Shown here piece after piece: positions 7,102 to 12,662 of a DNA stretch of 12,662 bases. The stretch spans positions 1 to 12,662 of the forward strand of contig CAZEAN010000160.1 of assembly GCA_964510225.1 (NCBI GenBank). The letters run 5' to 3'. The DNA comes from CAZEAN01 sp964510225. Lineage in GTDB: Bacteria; Planctomycetota; Planctomycetia; Isosphaerales; Isosphaeraceae. The notes under the pieces were generated by a model. That model searched no databases and had not been told where the DNA came from. It saw nothing but the letters and a program-made list of their open reading frames with translations. Both the position numbers and the translations under genes were made by a program. Position 1 is the stretch's first letter; each line of letters opens with the position of its first letter.

Positions 7102-8799
7102 TCAGGGCTGGAACGAATCGTAGGAAATCACTTCTCCTCCGTCTCGCGTGATGAGCGCTCTCAGAATGCTTTCATCAAGATCGAGTTTGATGTTCAAAAC
7201 CGAACCGTCTCCAAAGAGTGCCAGGAAATGCCCCTCTCTAAAACCCCCGAGTTTGGGTAGCATTCCTTCGACGTCGAACGGAATATCCTCCGGTTTGGTC
7301 CAGGGGATTGGACGTCTCGTCTCCACTGCCATCAGAGTGTTTGAGAACCCATCTCTCACTGACCCAAACGTAGTACCCTCACCTGGAGCCCCCAGAATCG
7401 TCCTAGGACCAACAAATGTGAAATAATCAGCTTCAGTGGGATCATTGTTCGAGCCTGGCGCGTCGTAGGTGGACGGCATCTCTTTGAGGAGTTCGAGATT
7501 CGCTGGGCTGTTCCACGGTTCGTCGAAACGATACTTGTCGTACAGTGGCGCTTGCTCCATGTACGGCAGAATCTCCACCCGCCAACTGTAAGGCGTTCCA
7601 TTCTCGCTGTACAACACTGGAGGCGGAAACTTATCGTATACCGATGAATAGTTATGTAGGGCTATGCCGATCAGCTTCAGATTATTAGTGCGTTGGGCCT
7701 CCCGTGCTCTAGCCCGAGCTGTTGTAAGTGGCCCCAACATTATCTGTACCAGATTGAGACCTTCGATGCCAAACTCCGTGTCGAGTCGGACAATCGTACC
7801 CTCTGTAGCAACTTCTGACTTCCTCAACGCACCTTCGACTTGATCCACAATCATTTGAACTGAAAGATTGAAATCAGCACGGCCCTGAGCTAGTCGACTG
7901 GGTAACGTCCGAAGCGCATTCATTCCCAGTACTTTCAATGCGGAAGTAGTCTCTGCGACTTGTAAGGCACCCTCCTCGGTCCCGCAGTAAGCGACTAGTT
8001 TAAGCGAGGTCTGAGCACTGAGATCGAGTCCAGCCGCATAACCATACGACTTGGTAAACATCGGCTCGAGTGACGCCACGATCGGTGATGCCATCTCAAG
8101 ATTGATGGACTGGATGAGCGAGGCTGTATTCAAGGCGATCATGACATCTCGGTCACCAAGCTCGCCAGCGGCACGGTACCAAGGTAGGAATCCAAGTCTA
8201 GCTCCGCTGTCTTGAGTGAGTGCCCGTGCCAATGGTTCACTCTCGGTCAGCGCTAGGGTCCGCTCGTTGAGTAACGCAGCGAACGAGCCGAAGGCAGTCG
8301 ACTGATAATAGGTCGCGTTGCCGTCCTTCAGTTCCTTGTATTCCGGACCTAAGATCTTTGGAAGCATCGCCAGAGCGTTCTCACTGACAGTTCTGAGCAG
8401 AACCAGCTGGAAGGGAAGCGGGGAGTTGCCACCACCGTATCTCGAATCAGGGCCAAACCCAACGAAGGTCAGTTGGGCGATCTCGGCAGCTGCAATTCCC
8501 TCACCTCCGACCAAAGCTCCGAGGTCCACCGACTTCAAGGCCTCGGCCAATTCGGGACTCGAAGCAAGCACGTTCGGTTTGACGGCCGCTACGAGGACGG
8601 CATCGTTTGGAACACCAGTGAAGTCAAGTTCTTCGGGTGCAACGCTGCGCTGGGGAGCCTCTTGGGCCTTACTAGGTTGGGGACCAATCGGGCCTTGAGG
8701 AACAACGATTGTAAGGCAAGTCATCATCAGCAACGGCAATACCCAGAGCCGAGCCCGTTGGGTCGATTGAATTTGTCGGGTCTTACGGGTTCGTAGCAT
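7102..8799 (-). CDS. Exported DUF1559-domain protein without a pilin-type N-terminus
   Basis: 565-residue planctomycete-type protein. The N-terminus is a basic stretch then a hydrophobic run (about 17-34) and a possible cleavage area near PSKAQ (42-46), suggesting secretion. Residues 55-350 form an alpha/beta-looking region I cannot name (PNDAVLVAAVKPN near its start). Residues 365-565 match DUF1559: NNLKLIGIALHNY, FPPP, SWRVEILPYMEQAPLYDKY, DGFSNTL and a C-terminal GHFLALFGDGSV. Classical DUF1559 proteins begin with a type IV pilin-like methylation helix and often end with an H-X9-DG motif. Here the pilin helix is absent and the spacing is H-X6-DG (His524, Asp531, Gly532). ATG 8799 follows GGAG at good spacing. 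It lies 57 bases after the M56-like gene on the same strand, so it may share the blaI operon. Function unknown; an extracytoplasmic partner or sensor is inference. Confidence 0.86.
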   Translation of the reverse strand: MLRTRKTRQIQSTQRARLWVLPLLMMTCLTIVVPQGPIGPQPSKAQEAPQRSVAPEELDFTGVPNDAVLVAAVKPNVLASSPELAEALKSVDLGALVGGEGIAAAEIAQLTFVGFGPDSRYGGGNSPLPFQLVLLRTVSENALAMLPKILGPEYKELKDGNATYYQSTAFGSFAALLNERTLALTESEPLARALTQDSGARLGFLPWYRAAGELGDRDVMIALNTASLIQSINLEMASPIVASLEPMFTKSYGYAAGLDLSAQTSLKLVAYCGTEEGALQVAETTSALKVLGMNALRTLPSRLAQGRADFNLSVQMIVDQVEGALRKSEVATEGTIVRLDTEFGIEGLNLVQIMLGPLTTARARAREAQRTNNLKLIGIALHNYSSVYDKFPPPVLYSENGTPYSWRVEILPYMEQAPLYDKYRFDEPWNSPANLELLKEMPSTYDAPGSNNDPTEADYFTFVGPRTILGAPGEGTTFGSVRDGFSNTLMAVETRRPIPWTKPEDIPFDVEGMLPKLGGFREGHFLALFGDGSVLNIKLDLDESILRALITRDGGEVISYDSFQP

Positions 8800-8856
8800 C
8801 TCAATTCTCCGTTCTAAGGTTCCACGTGCAGGGAAGAAAGCTCGGGCCCTCCACGT

Positions 8857-9411
8857 TCAGCGCTCGTGCTGCTCACGACGGAGGACGAGCCGAGCTAGAC
8901 TGGAGAGATACGGAACTCGGCCTCCAACGAGTCGAGCTGCCAACTCGTCGGCAGAGAGTTCCTGGTCGAGTCGGAACCGCCGCAGGATCCAGTAGTCGAT
9001 CGGGTTGTAGATGTTCAGAATCAAGCCACGCTGCATCAACAAGCCGGTGGCATAGTCGGCACGCTTGATCTGTGCGATCTCATGAGACATCGCAGCCTTC
9101 AGTTCAATTTCGGTCCAACTCCGCCGATCAGATGGCAACAAGATGAATGGTCTCCGCCATCCGACCACCGCTGGAGTATTAAGCAACTTTGACTCTCGGA
9201 CGATCACCTCAGGCCGGCAGGAAAGCTTGGCGCGAAGGATCGCAACGAGATCCAGGCACGCCTCATCATCGATCGTTACAGACCCTCGCTTAATTCGATC
9301 GATCGTGAGGACACCGATCACTAACCGACTAAAGAAGATACTGATCCAGAAGCCCAGCAAAGTAAAGAAGGTGCAAGGAAGAGCCTGTCTCCACCCCGAA
9401 CTTATTGTCAT
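8857..9411 (-). CDS. M56/BlaR1-like peptidase domain, C-terminal half of a split gene; HEIAQ zinc motif
   Basis: 184 residues. One hydrophobic helix (about 12-35) is followed by a segment matching the M56 domain of BlaR1/MecR1-like membrane metalloproteases: VIVRESKLLNTPAVVGWRRPFILLP (in parts), then AAMSHEIAQIKRADY and RLDQELSADELAARL. Known family members carry HExxH and a third ligand in an ExxxD/ELACD-type motif. Here His110 and Glu111 are present and Glu151/Asp155 remain, but the second His is Gln114 (codon CAG, 9072-9070), so peptidase activity is doubtful. The ATG overlaps the stop of the upstream ORF (ATGA, 9411-9408), which carries the expected first two membrane helices. The junction falls in the linker just before the third helix, as if one ancestral protein had been split. 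It may be translationally coupled or a frameshifted pseudogene. It ends soon after the zinc motifs, so it lacks a sensor domain. Confidence 0.75.
   Translation of the reverse strand: MTISSGWRQALPCTFFTLLGFWISIFFSRLVIGVLTIDRIKRGSVTIDDEACLDLVAILRAKLSCRPEVIVRESKLLNTPAVVGWRRPFILLPSDRRSWTEIELKAAMSHEIAQIKRADYATGLLMQRGLILNIYNPIDYWILRRFRLDQELSADELAARLVGGRVPYLSSLARLVLRREQHER
9408..9411 (-). promoter_or_regulatory. ATGA start-stop overlap coupling the two M56-like ORFs
   Basis: On the minus strand, the TGA stop of the membrane half (9410-9408) and the ATG of the peptidase half (9411-9409) share bases. This arrangement is typical of reinitiation or coupled translation in genuine operons. No strong ribosome site precedes this ATG (GGTTACTCG), so translation of the second half would depend on ribosomes finishing the first. 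Confidence 0.7.
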
Positions 9412-9794
9412 CGAGTAACCGATTCCAATGGTCCTGAAAACTCCCCGTGGTGACCGATTCCTTCAAAATGAGCGGGCTCCTGATTCGTCGACAATTCCGA
9501 GGCCGAATCCCATTCGAGGGAGGCCGCTTCTTGGTCCTGCGCTGGCACTGTCACCGGTCTCGAAGCATCGTTGATCTCGATCGGCGCAAGCGTCGCAGGA
9601 TCCTGTCCAACACGAAGCTCAAATTGGAGTGGTAACCATGCCAAGACGACAAACGCGAGCATCGACCAGCCAGCGATTTCGACACCAAGCTCGGGCCCGA
9701 AACAGCGCGAGAGTCGGTACAGGAGCATGACCAAAGTACTGAAGAGAAACCCACGGAGGATGAAATCAATCATTGAGCTTTCGAAAACGCTCAT
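9408..9794 (-). CDS. N-terminal membrane half of split M56/BlaR1-like protein
   Basis: 128 residues. Two hydrophobic helices (about 10-26 and 38-56) are followed by a hydrophilic acidic/Ser/Gln-rich tail. The pattern SSMIDFILRGFLFSTLVMLLYRL resembles, in parts, the start of planctomycete M56 proteins, whose next section (a GWR-A-L membrane helix) is found in the following ORF instead. The start ATG 9794 has an excellent ribosome site (GGAGGAATC). The stop overlaps the next start as ATGA. The gene begins 26 bases after the blaI-type repressor stop, so the order is repressor, membrane half, peptidase half, as in BlaI-BlaR1 operons. Alone it has no catalytic residues; it could assemble with the second half, or the pair may be one gene with a frame disruption near 9410-9465. 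Confidence 0.7.
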   Translation of the reverse strand: MSVFESSMIDFILRGFLFSTLVMLLYRLSRCFGPELGVEIAGWSMLAFVVLAWLPLQFELRVGQDPATLAPIEINDASRPVTVPAQDQEAASLEWDSASELSTNQEPAHFEGIGHHGEFSGPLESVTR

Positions 9795-9820
9795 GATTCC
9801 TCCATGCGATCGTGGAGAAA

Positions 9821-10174
9821 CTACGCAAGGAGGGTTCGTTCTCGATCGCTAATTTTTTGTTCAATCAACCGGATCCAGAGAAGTTCGCCTGACTCCCGAA
9901 ACACACGATCAATCACCTGCTTCAAAAGCTGCTCCGACGCATCATCGAAACTCGGAGACGGTCGGTAGCGAAACGGTCGCTGTTCGTTGATCTGCTCAAG
10001 ATAACGCTTCTCGAAAAGAATCCGGACCAGCGTTGCGACCGTCGTATAAGCACGATTAAGCCCCTGAGAAGAAAGCTCATCCCGGACCTTAGCGACCCCA
10101 GCCTCCTTGAGTCTCCAGAAGCTCTGCAAGACCTCTAGCTCACGCTCGGCCAGTTCTTTCGGCGGCCTGGCCAT
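9821..10174 (-). CDS. BlaI/MecI/CopY-family transcriptional repressor
   Basis: 117-residue cytoplasmic DNA-binding protein, close to the usual family length of about 120. The winged-helix domain covers residues 1 to about 72: ERELEVLQSFW (helix 1), AKVRDELSSQGLNRAYTTVATLVRIL (recognition region with the family's YTTV signature), and EKRYLEQINEQRPFRYRPS (wing). The C-terminal helix region (about 80-117) is where family members dimerise and are cleaved by BlaR1-type peptidases. The family represses its own operon from dyad operators. Start ATG 10174 overlaps a clear inverted repeat (10175-10187). The M56-like pair follows 26 bases downstream on the same strand, the classic blaI-blaR1 order. There is no beta-lactamase nearby, so the target is probably not antibiotic resistance; many planctomycete copies likely serve other stress roles (inference). 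Confidence 0.9.
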   Translation of the reverse strand: MARPPKELAERELEVLQSFWRLKEAGVAKVRDELSSQGLNRAYTTVATLVRILFEKRYLEQINEQRPFRYRPSPSFDDASEQLLKQVIDRVFRESGELLWIRLIEQKISDRERTLLA

Positions 10175-10187
10175 GGTTGGCTCAACC
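10175..10187 (-). promoter_or_regulatory. Candidate operator dyad at the start of the blaI-type operon
   Basis: GGTTG, GCT, CAACC is a perfect five-base inverted repeat with a three-base spacer that touches the repressor start codon. A -10-like TATAGA lies just upstream on the minus strand (10200-10195) without a recognisable -35, so the dyad would sit near the transcription start, a good place for autorepression. It does not match the TACA-TGTA type of Gram-positive BlaI operators. Confidence 0.28.
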
Positions 10188-10484
10188 TGTACTCTCTATA
10201 ATCTTGGTTTCTTGATTTGGTTTTTTTGTCTTAACAGCTAGGTTGTCAATTCTTCTTCGAATTCGTTCTCTGCTGGAGTTTGTGTTTCAAGCTCTAATGA
10301 AGGACTGGAAATCCAAACATAATTAGTTTCTGCGCAATAGAATAAGACCGACAAGATGACCTTCTTGATGGCACTTGGTAAAGTAGGGTTTGCGTCAGTT
10401 TGGACCATCAACGATCGGCCTGATCGAGATCGGTGGTGGTCTCGGATGTTGAGCCACGATCGGATGATGGAGGGTAGGGCGGCT
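10175..10484. promoter_or_regulatory. Divergent intergenic region between blaI-type operon and apgM-like gene
   Basis: This 310-base region separates two divergently transcribed units and must contain both promoters. On the minus strand it has TATAGA (10200-10195), a stretch complementary to seven Ts (10221-10227) and a perfect TTGACA (10249-10244); the last two are not at workable spacing with any -10. On the plus strand no convincing promoter is seen; GGAGGG (10469-10474) is the ribosome site of the downstream gene. ORFs crossing it in both directions lack coding character. Confidence 0.4.
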
Positions 10485-11696
10485 ATGAAGATCGCCATCG
10501 TAATTCCCGACGGCGCCGCCGACGAACCACAAGAGTCGCTGAACGGACAGTCTCCCTTAGAAGCTGCACGGAATCCCGAGATGGATCGCGTCGCGGCAGA
10601 TGGACTTCTCGGTCGCTCGCGTAATGTACCGGATGTCTTCCTTCCTGCGAGCGACGTCGCCACCCTGAGCCTCTTCGGCTACGATCCAGAACGCCACTAC
10701 ACAGGCCGGGCACCACTCGAAGTCGTCGCGATGGGGATCCCAATGGGTCCGGACGACTGGGCGGTCCGTTGTAACTTGATGACGATCGAGAACGGACGTC
10801 TGACCGACTTCACCGCCGAGCACATTACGACCGAAGAAGGACGCGAGCTGATAACAGCGATCCAGCAGAATCTTCACTTCGAGGGGCACGACGTTGAGTT
10901 CCACCCGGGCGTCAGCTATCGGAATGCGATGATCTACCGAGGGCGACCCGATGCCGAGCCTTTTGCAGCCGATACCTTCACTCGGCCGCCGCACGATGTC
11001 CCCGACCAACCCGTGGAAGATCACCTCCCGACGGGGACCGGCGCTGAGCTTCTCCGATCATTAATGAAAGCAGGCTCCGACCTCATCCGTCCCCACCCAG
11101 TTAATGTGGCTCGGGTCGATGCCGGTAAACGACCCGCAAACGCTATCTGGTTGTGGGGGCAAGGGAAGGCACCCCAGATCCCGAAGTTCCGAGAACTCCA
11201 TCGGATTGACGGTGCAATCATCTCGGCTGTGGACCTTGTACGGGGGACAGGAACCCTTGCCGGTTGGAAGCGGATTGATGTTCCAGGAGCAACGGGATAT
11301 CTCGATACTGACTATGGAGCGAAGGGGCGAGCCGCAATTCAAGCGCTCGATGAGCACGATCTAGTCTGCGTCCATGTCGAGGCACCTGATGAAGCGAGTC
11401 ACGAAGGTCGGCCCGATGCCAAAATAGAAGCGATCGAACGGATAGACGAGGATATCGTTGGCCCCCTCCGACAGAAGCTCGAATCCTTTGATTCTTGGCG
11501 ACTCTTGGTTTCGCCAGACCACGCGACCCTACTCCGAACTCGTGCACACGATCGCGCACCGGTCCCTTGGGCCCTCTGCGGAACTGGGATCGACCCATCG
11601 GGCGGTGATTACAACGAACGGATTGCCGCTGAGGAAGGACGCCCACTCCTTGACCAGGGTTGGCGATTGATGGGTGACTACGTACTCCGCCGTTGA
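10485..11696 (+). CDS. ApgM-type alkaline-phosphatase-superfamily enzyme, probable alternative homoserine kinase
   Basis: 403-residue cytoplasmic metalloenzyme of the archaeal-type cofactor-independent phosphoglycerate mutase family. Conserved metal and catalytic positions are visible: IPDGAAD (Asp9), PASDVATLSLFGYDP (Ser56 as likely phospho-acceptor), DFTAEHIT, HPGVSYRN, HVEAPDEASHEG (Asp302, His306), SPDHATLLRT (Asp345, His346) and AHDRAPVPW (His355). A subfamily of these proteins was proposed to replace homoserine kinase ThrB because it occurs in threonine-pathway operons (TIGRFAM 'proposed homoserine kinase'). Here the aspartate kinase gene follows after 62 bases on the same strand, which favours that role over glycolysis. 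ATG 10485 fits the family start and follows GGAGGG (10469-10474). The frame opens at ATG 10356, but the extra 43 codons look non-coding. The exact reaction cannot be settled from sequence. Confidence 0.85.
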   Translation: MKIAIVIPDGAADEPQESLNGQSPLEAARNPEMDRVAADGLLGRSRNVPDVFLPASDVATLSLFGYDPERHYTGRAPLEVVAMGIPMGPDDWAVRCNLMTIENGRLTDFTAEHITTEEGRELITAIQQNLHFEGHDVEFHPGVSYRNAMIYRGRPDAEPFAADTFTRPPHDVPDQPVEDHLPTGTGAELLRSLMKAGSDLIRPHPVNVARVDAGKRPANAIWLWGQGKAPQIPKFRELHRIDGAIISAVDLVRGTGTLAGWKRIDVPGATGYLDTDYGAKGRAAIQALDEHDLVCVHVEAPDEASHEGRPDAKIEAIERIDEDIVGPLRQKLESFDSWRLLVSPDHATLLRTRAHDRAPVPWALCGTGIDPSGGDYNERIAAEEGRPLLDQGWRLMGDYVLRR

Positions 11697-11744
11697 GTCT
11701 GTAACCGTTTCAGTTCCGCTTGATTCCCGATCTAATTGACTGAG

Positions 11745-11750
11745 AGGAGG
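11745..11750 (+). promoter_or_regulatory. Ribosome binding site fixing the GTG start of lysC
   Basis: A perfect AGGAGG ends 8 bases before GTG 11759. It supports the GTG start, which otherwise could be missed. The 62-base gap from the preceding stop has no evident terminator, consistent with cotranscription. Confidence 0.8.
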
Positions 11751-11758
11751 ACTTGACG

Positions 11759-12662
11759 GTGGCCTTGGTAGTCCAGAAATTTGGTGGTACAAGCGTCGCG
11801 GATTCGGATAAGATCCTCAAAGCAGCGCGACGCGCGATCCGGGCACATCGTCAAGGTAATCAAGTGATCGTCGTGGTCTCGGCTCGGGGCAAAACAACCG
11901 ATGAGCTGATTGCCCTCGCCCGAGAAATTAACGAGAAGCCCCCCGCCCGCGAACTCGACATGCTGCTCTCGACCGGCGAGCAGGTCAGTGTTGCCTTGAT
12001 GGCAATGGCGATTGAATCTCTTGGTGTGCCGTCCATTAGCTTTACTGGTGCTCAAATCGGGATCGTCACTGATAGTTTCCATACGAAGGCAAGAATCAGA
12101 AATATTTCGACCGATCGAATTCAGCAGGCTCTTGAGGAAGGTCGGATCGTAATCGTCGCTGGCTTCCAAGGGGTCGACTCTGACGCTAACATCACCACCC
12201 TTGGCCGTGGCGGATCCGACACGTCCGCAGTGGCACTCGCGGCAGTACTGGGTGCAGTCGCTTGCGAAATCTACACCGACGTCGATGGTGTTTACACCAC
12301 CGATCCCGGAATCGTCCCCGAAGCGAGCAAAATCGACCGGATTAGTTACGACGAGATGCTCGAACTAGCGAGCCTCGGCGCCGGCGTGATGCACTCGCGG
12401 TCGATCGAATTTGCGAAGAAATATAACGTCCCGATTCACGTCCGGAGTTCATTCTCAGACACGAGTGGCACCTGGATTGTCGCGGAGCAGCATGCCCGCT
12501 TTCTTGGGACCATGGTCACAGGAGCTGCGCTCGCAAAGCATGAGGCGAGGGTCACTGTCCTCGGTGTCCCGGATCGTCCTGGTGTGGTTCATGCCCTCTT
12601 CAGAAGGATCGCGGAAGCGCAGATCGTTGTCGACATGATCGTGCAAAACGTCGCAACCGACG
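11759..12662 (+). CDS. lysC: Aspartate kinase (partial, runs off the right edge)
   Basis: The first 301 residues of aspartate kinase, which phosphorylates aspartate to aspartyl-4-phosphate, the first step to lysine, methionine and threonine. The kinase domain shows KFGGTSVADS (7-16), VVVSARGKTTDEL (38-50), LLSTGEQVS (69-77), FTGAQIGIVTD (95-105), GRGGSDTSAVALAA (149-162), YTDVDGVYTTDP (172-183) and LGAGVMHSRSIEFA (207-219). A first ACT regulatory domain begins near residue 264 (RVTVLGVPDRPGVVH), predicting feedback control by lysine and/or threonine; the second ACT domain lies beyond the edge. The start is GTG 11759 with AGGAGG 8 bases upstream. There is no homoserine dehydrogenase fusion at the N-terminus. 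It sits downstream of the ApgM-like enzyme, probably cotranscribed in an aspartate-family operon that may continue to the right. Confidence 0.96.
   Translation, partial: MALVVQKFGGTSVADSDKILKAARRAIRAHRQGNQVIVVVSARGKTTDELIALAREINEKPPARELDMLLSTGEQVSVALMAMAIESLGVPSISFTGAQIGIVTDSFHTKARIRNISTDRIQQALEEGRIVIVAGFQGVDSDANITTLGRGGSDTSAVALAAVLGAVACEIYTDVDGVYTTDPGIVPEASKIDRISYDEMLELASLGAGVMHSRSIEFAKKYNVPIHVRSSFSDTSGTWIVAEQHARFLGTMVTGAALAKHEARVTVLGVPDRPGVVHALFRRIAEAQIVVDMIVQNVATD

Noticed and set aside
10356..10484. ATG 10356 as start of the ApgM-like gene
   Set aside because: The extra residues have no family match; homologues begin at the MKIAIVIPDG segment, which has its own GGAGGG.
11218..11646. 142-codon minus-strand ORF inside the ApgM-like gene
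   Set aside because: Arg/His-rich antisense reading of a gene with clear active-site motifs.
12512..12514. Internal ATG of lysC as a separate start for a beta subunit, as in Bacillus
   Set aside because: The bases before it (CTTTCTTGGGACC) lack a ribosome site, so there is no support here.
1..12662. CRISPR array, insertion sequence, integrase, attachment site or prophage
   Set aside because: No regularly spaced repeats, transposase or integrase motifs, or terminal inverted repeats were seen; the tRNA has no duplicated 3' end elsewhere in the window.

Overview
The window is most likely chromosomal DNA from a member of the Planctomycetota. The evidence is a DUF1559-domain protein, a BlaI-type repressor next to an M56-type membrane protein, a large membrane-anchored DUF6599-like protein, and an archaeal-type phosphoglycerate-mutase homologue next to aspartate kinase, all at moderate G+C with frequent CGA, GAT and ATC codons. 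I cannot place it below phylum. There is no insertion sequence, integrase, phage gene or CRISPR array; it reads as a chromosomal backbone with lineage-specific genes.

Layout. (1) 280-3547, plus strand: a two-helix membrane protein with a coiled coil and a C-terminal DUF6599-like module, then a Tat-exported DUF362 protein. A strong hairpin (3593-3620) follows. (2) 3698-4195, plus: an unrecognised conserved-looking gene, convergent with (3) 5174-4242, minus: a membrane-anchored alpha/beta hydrolase. (4) 5516-5443, minus: tRNA-Arg(UCG). (5) 5819-7090, plus: glmU, with an unusually short left-handed beta-helix. It converges, with only 11 bases between stop codons, on (6) a minus-strand cluster running 10174 to 7102: blaI-type repressor, an M56/BlaR1-like protein split into two ORFs joined by an ATGA overlap, and an exported DUF1559 protein. 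(7) 10485 to the right edge, plus: an ApgM-like enzyme, probably the proposed alternative homoserine kinase, then lysC (aspartate kinase), cut by the window end.

How the genes work together. The lysC/ApgM-like pair fits the aspartate-to-threonine/methionine/lysine pathway. GlmU makes UDP-GlcNAc for the cell envelope. The blaI/M56/DUF1559 cluster looks like a repressor plus membrane sensor plus exported partner. It is the best candidate for something undescribed, because the M56 zinc site is HEIAQ rather than HExxH and the protein is split. It could be a non-proteolytic sensor derived from BlaR1, or a decaying gene; the sequence alone does not decide. The DUF6599-like/DUF362 pair may be a second envelope-associated module, partly outside the left edge.
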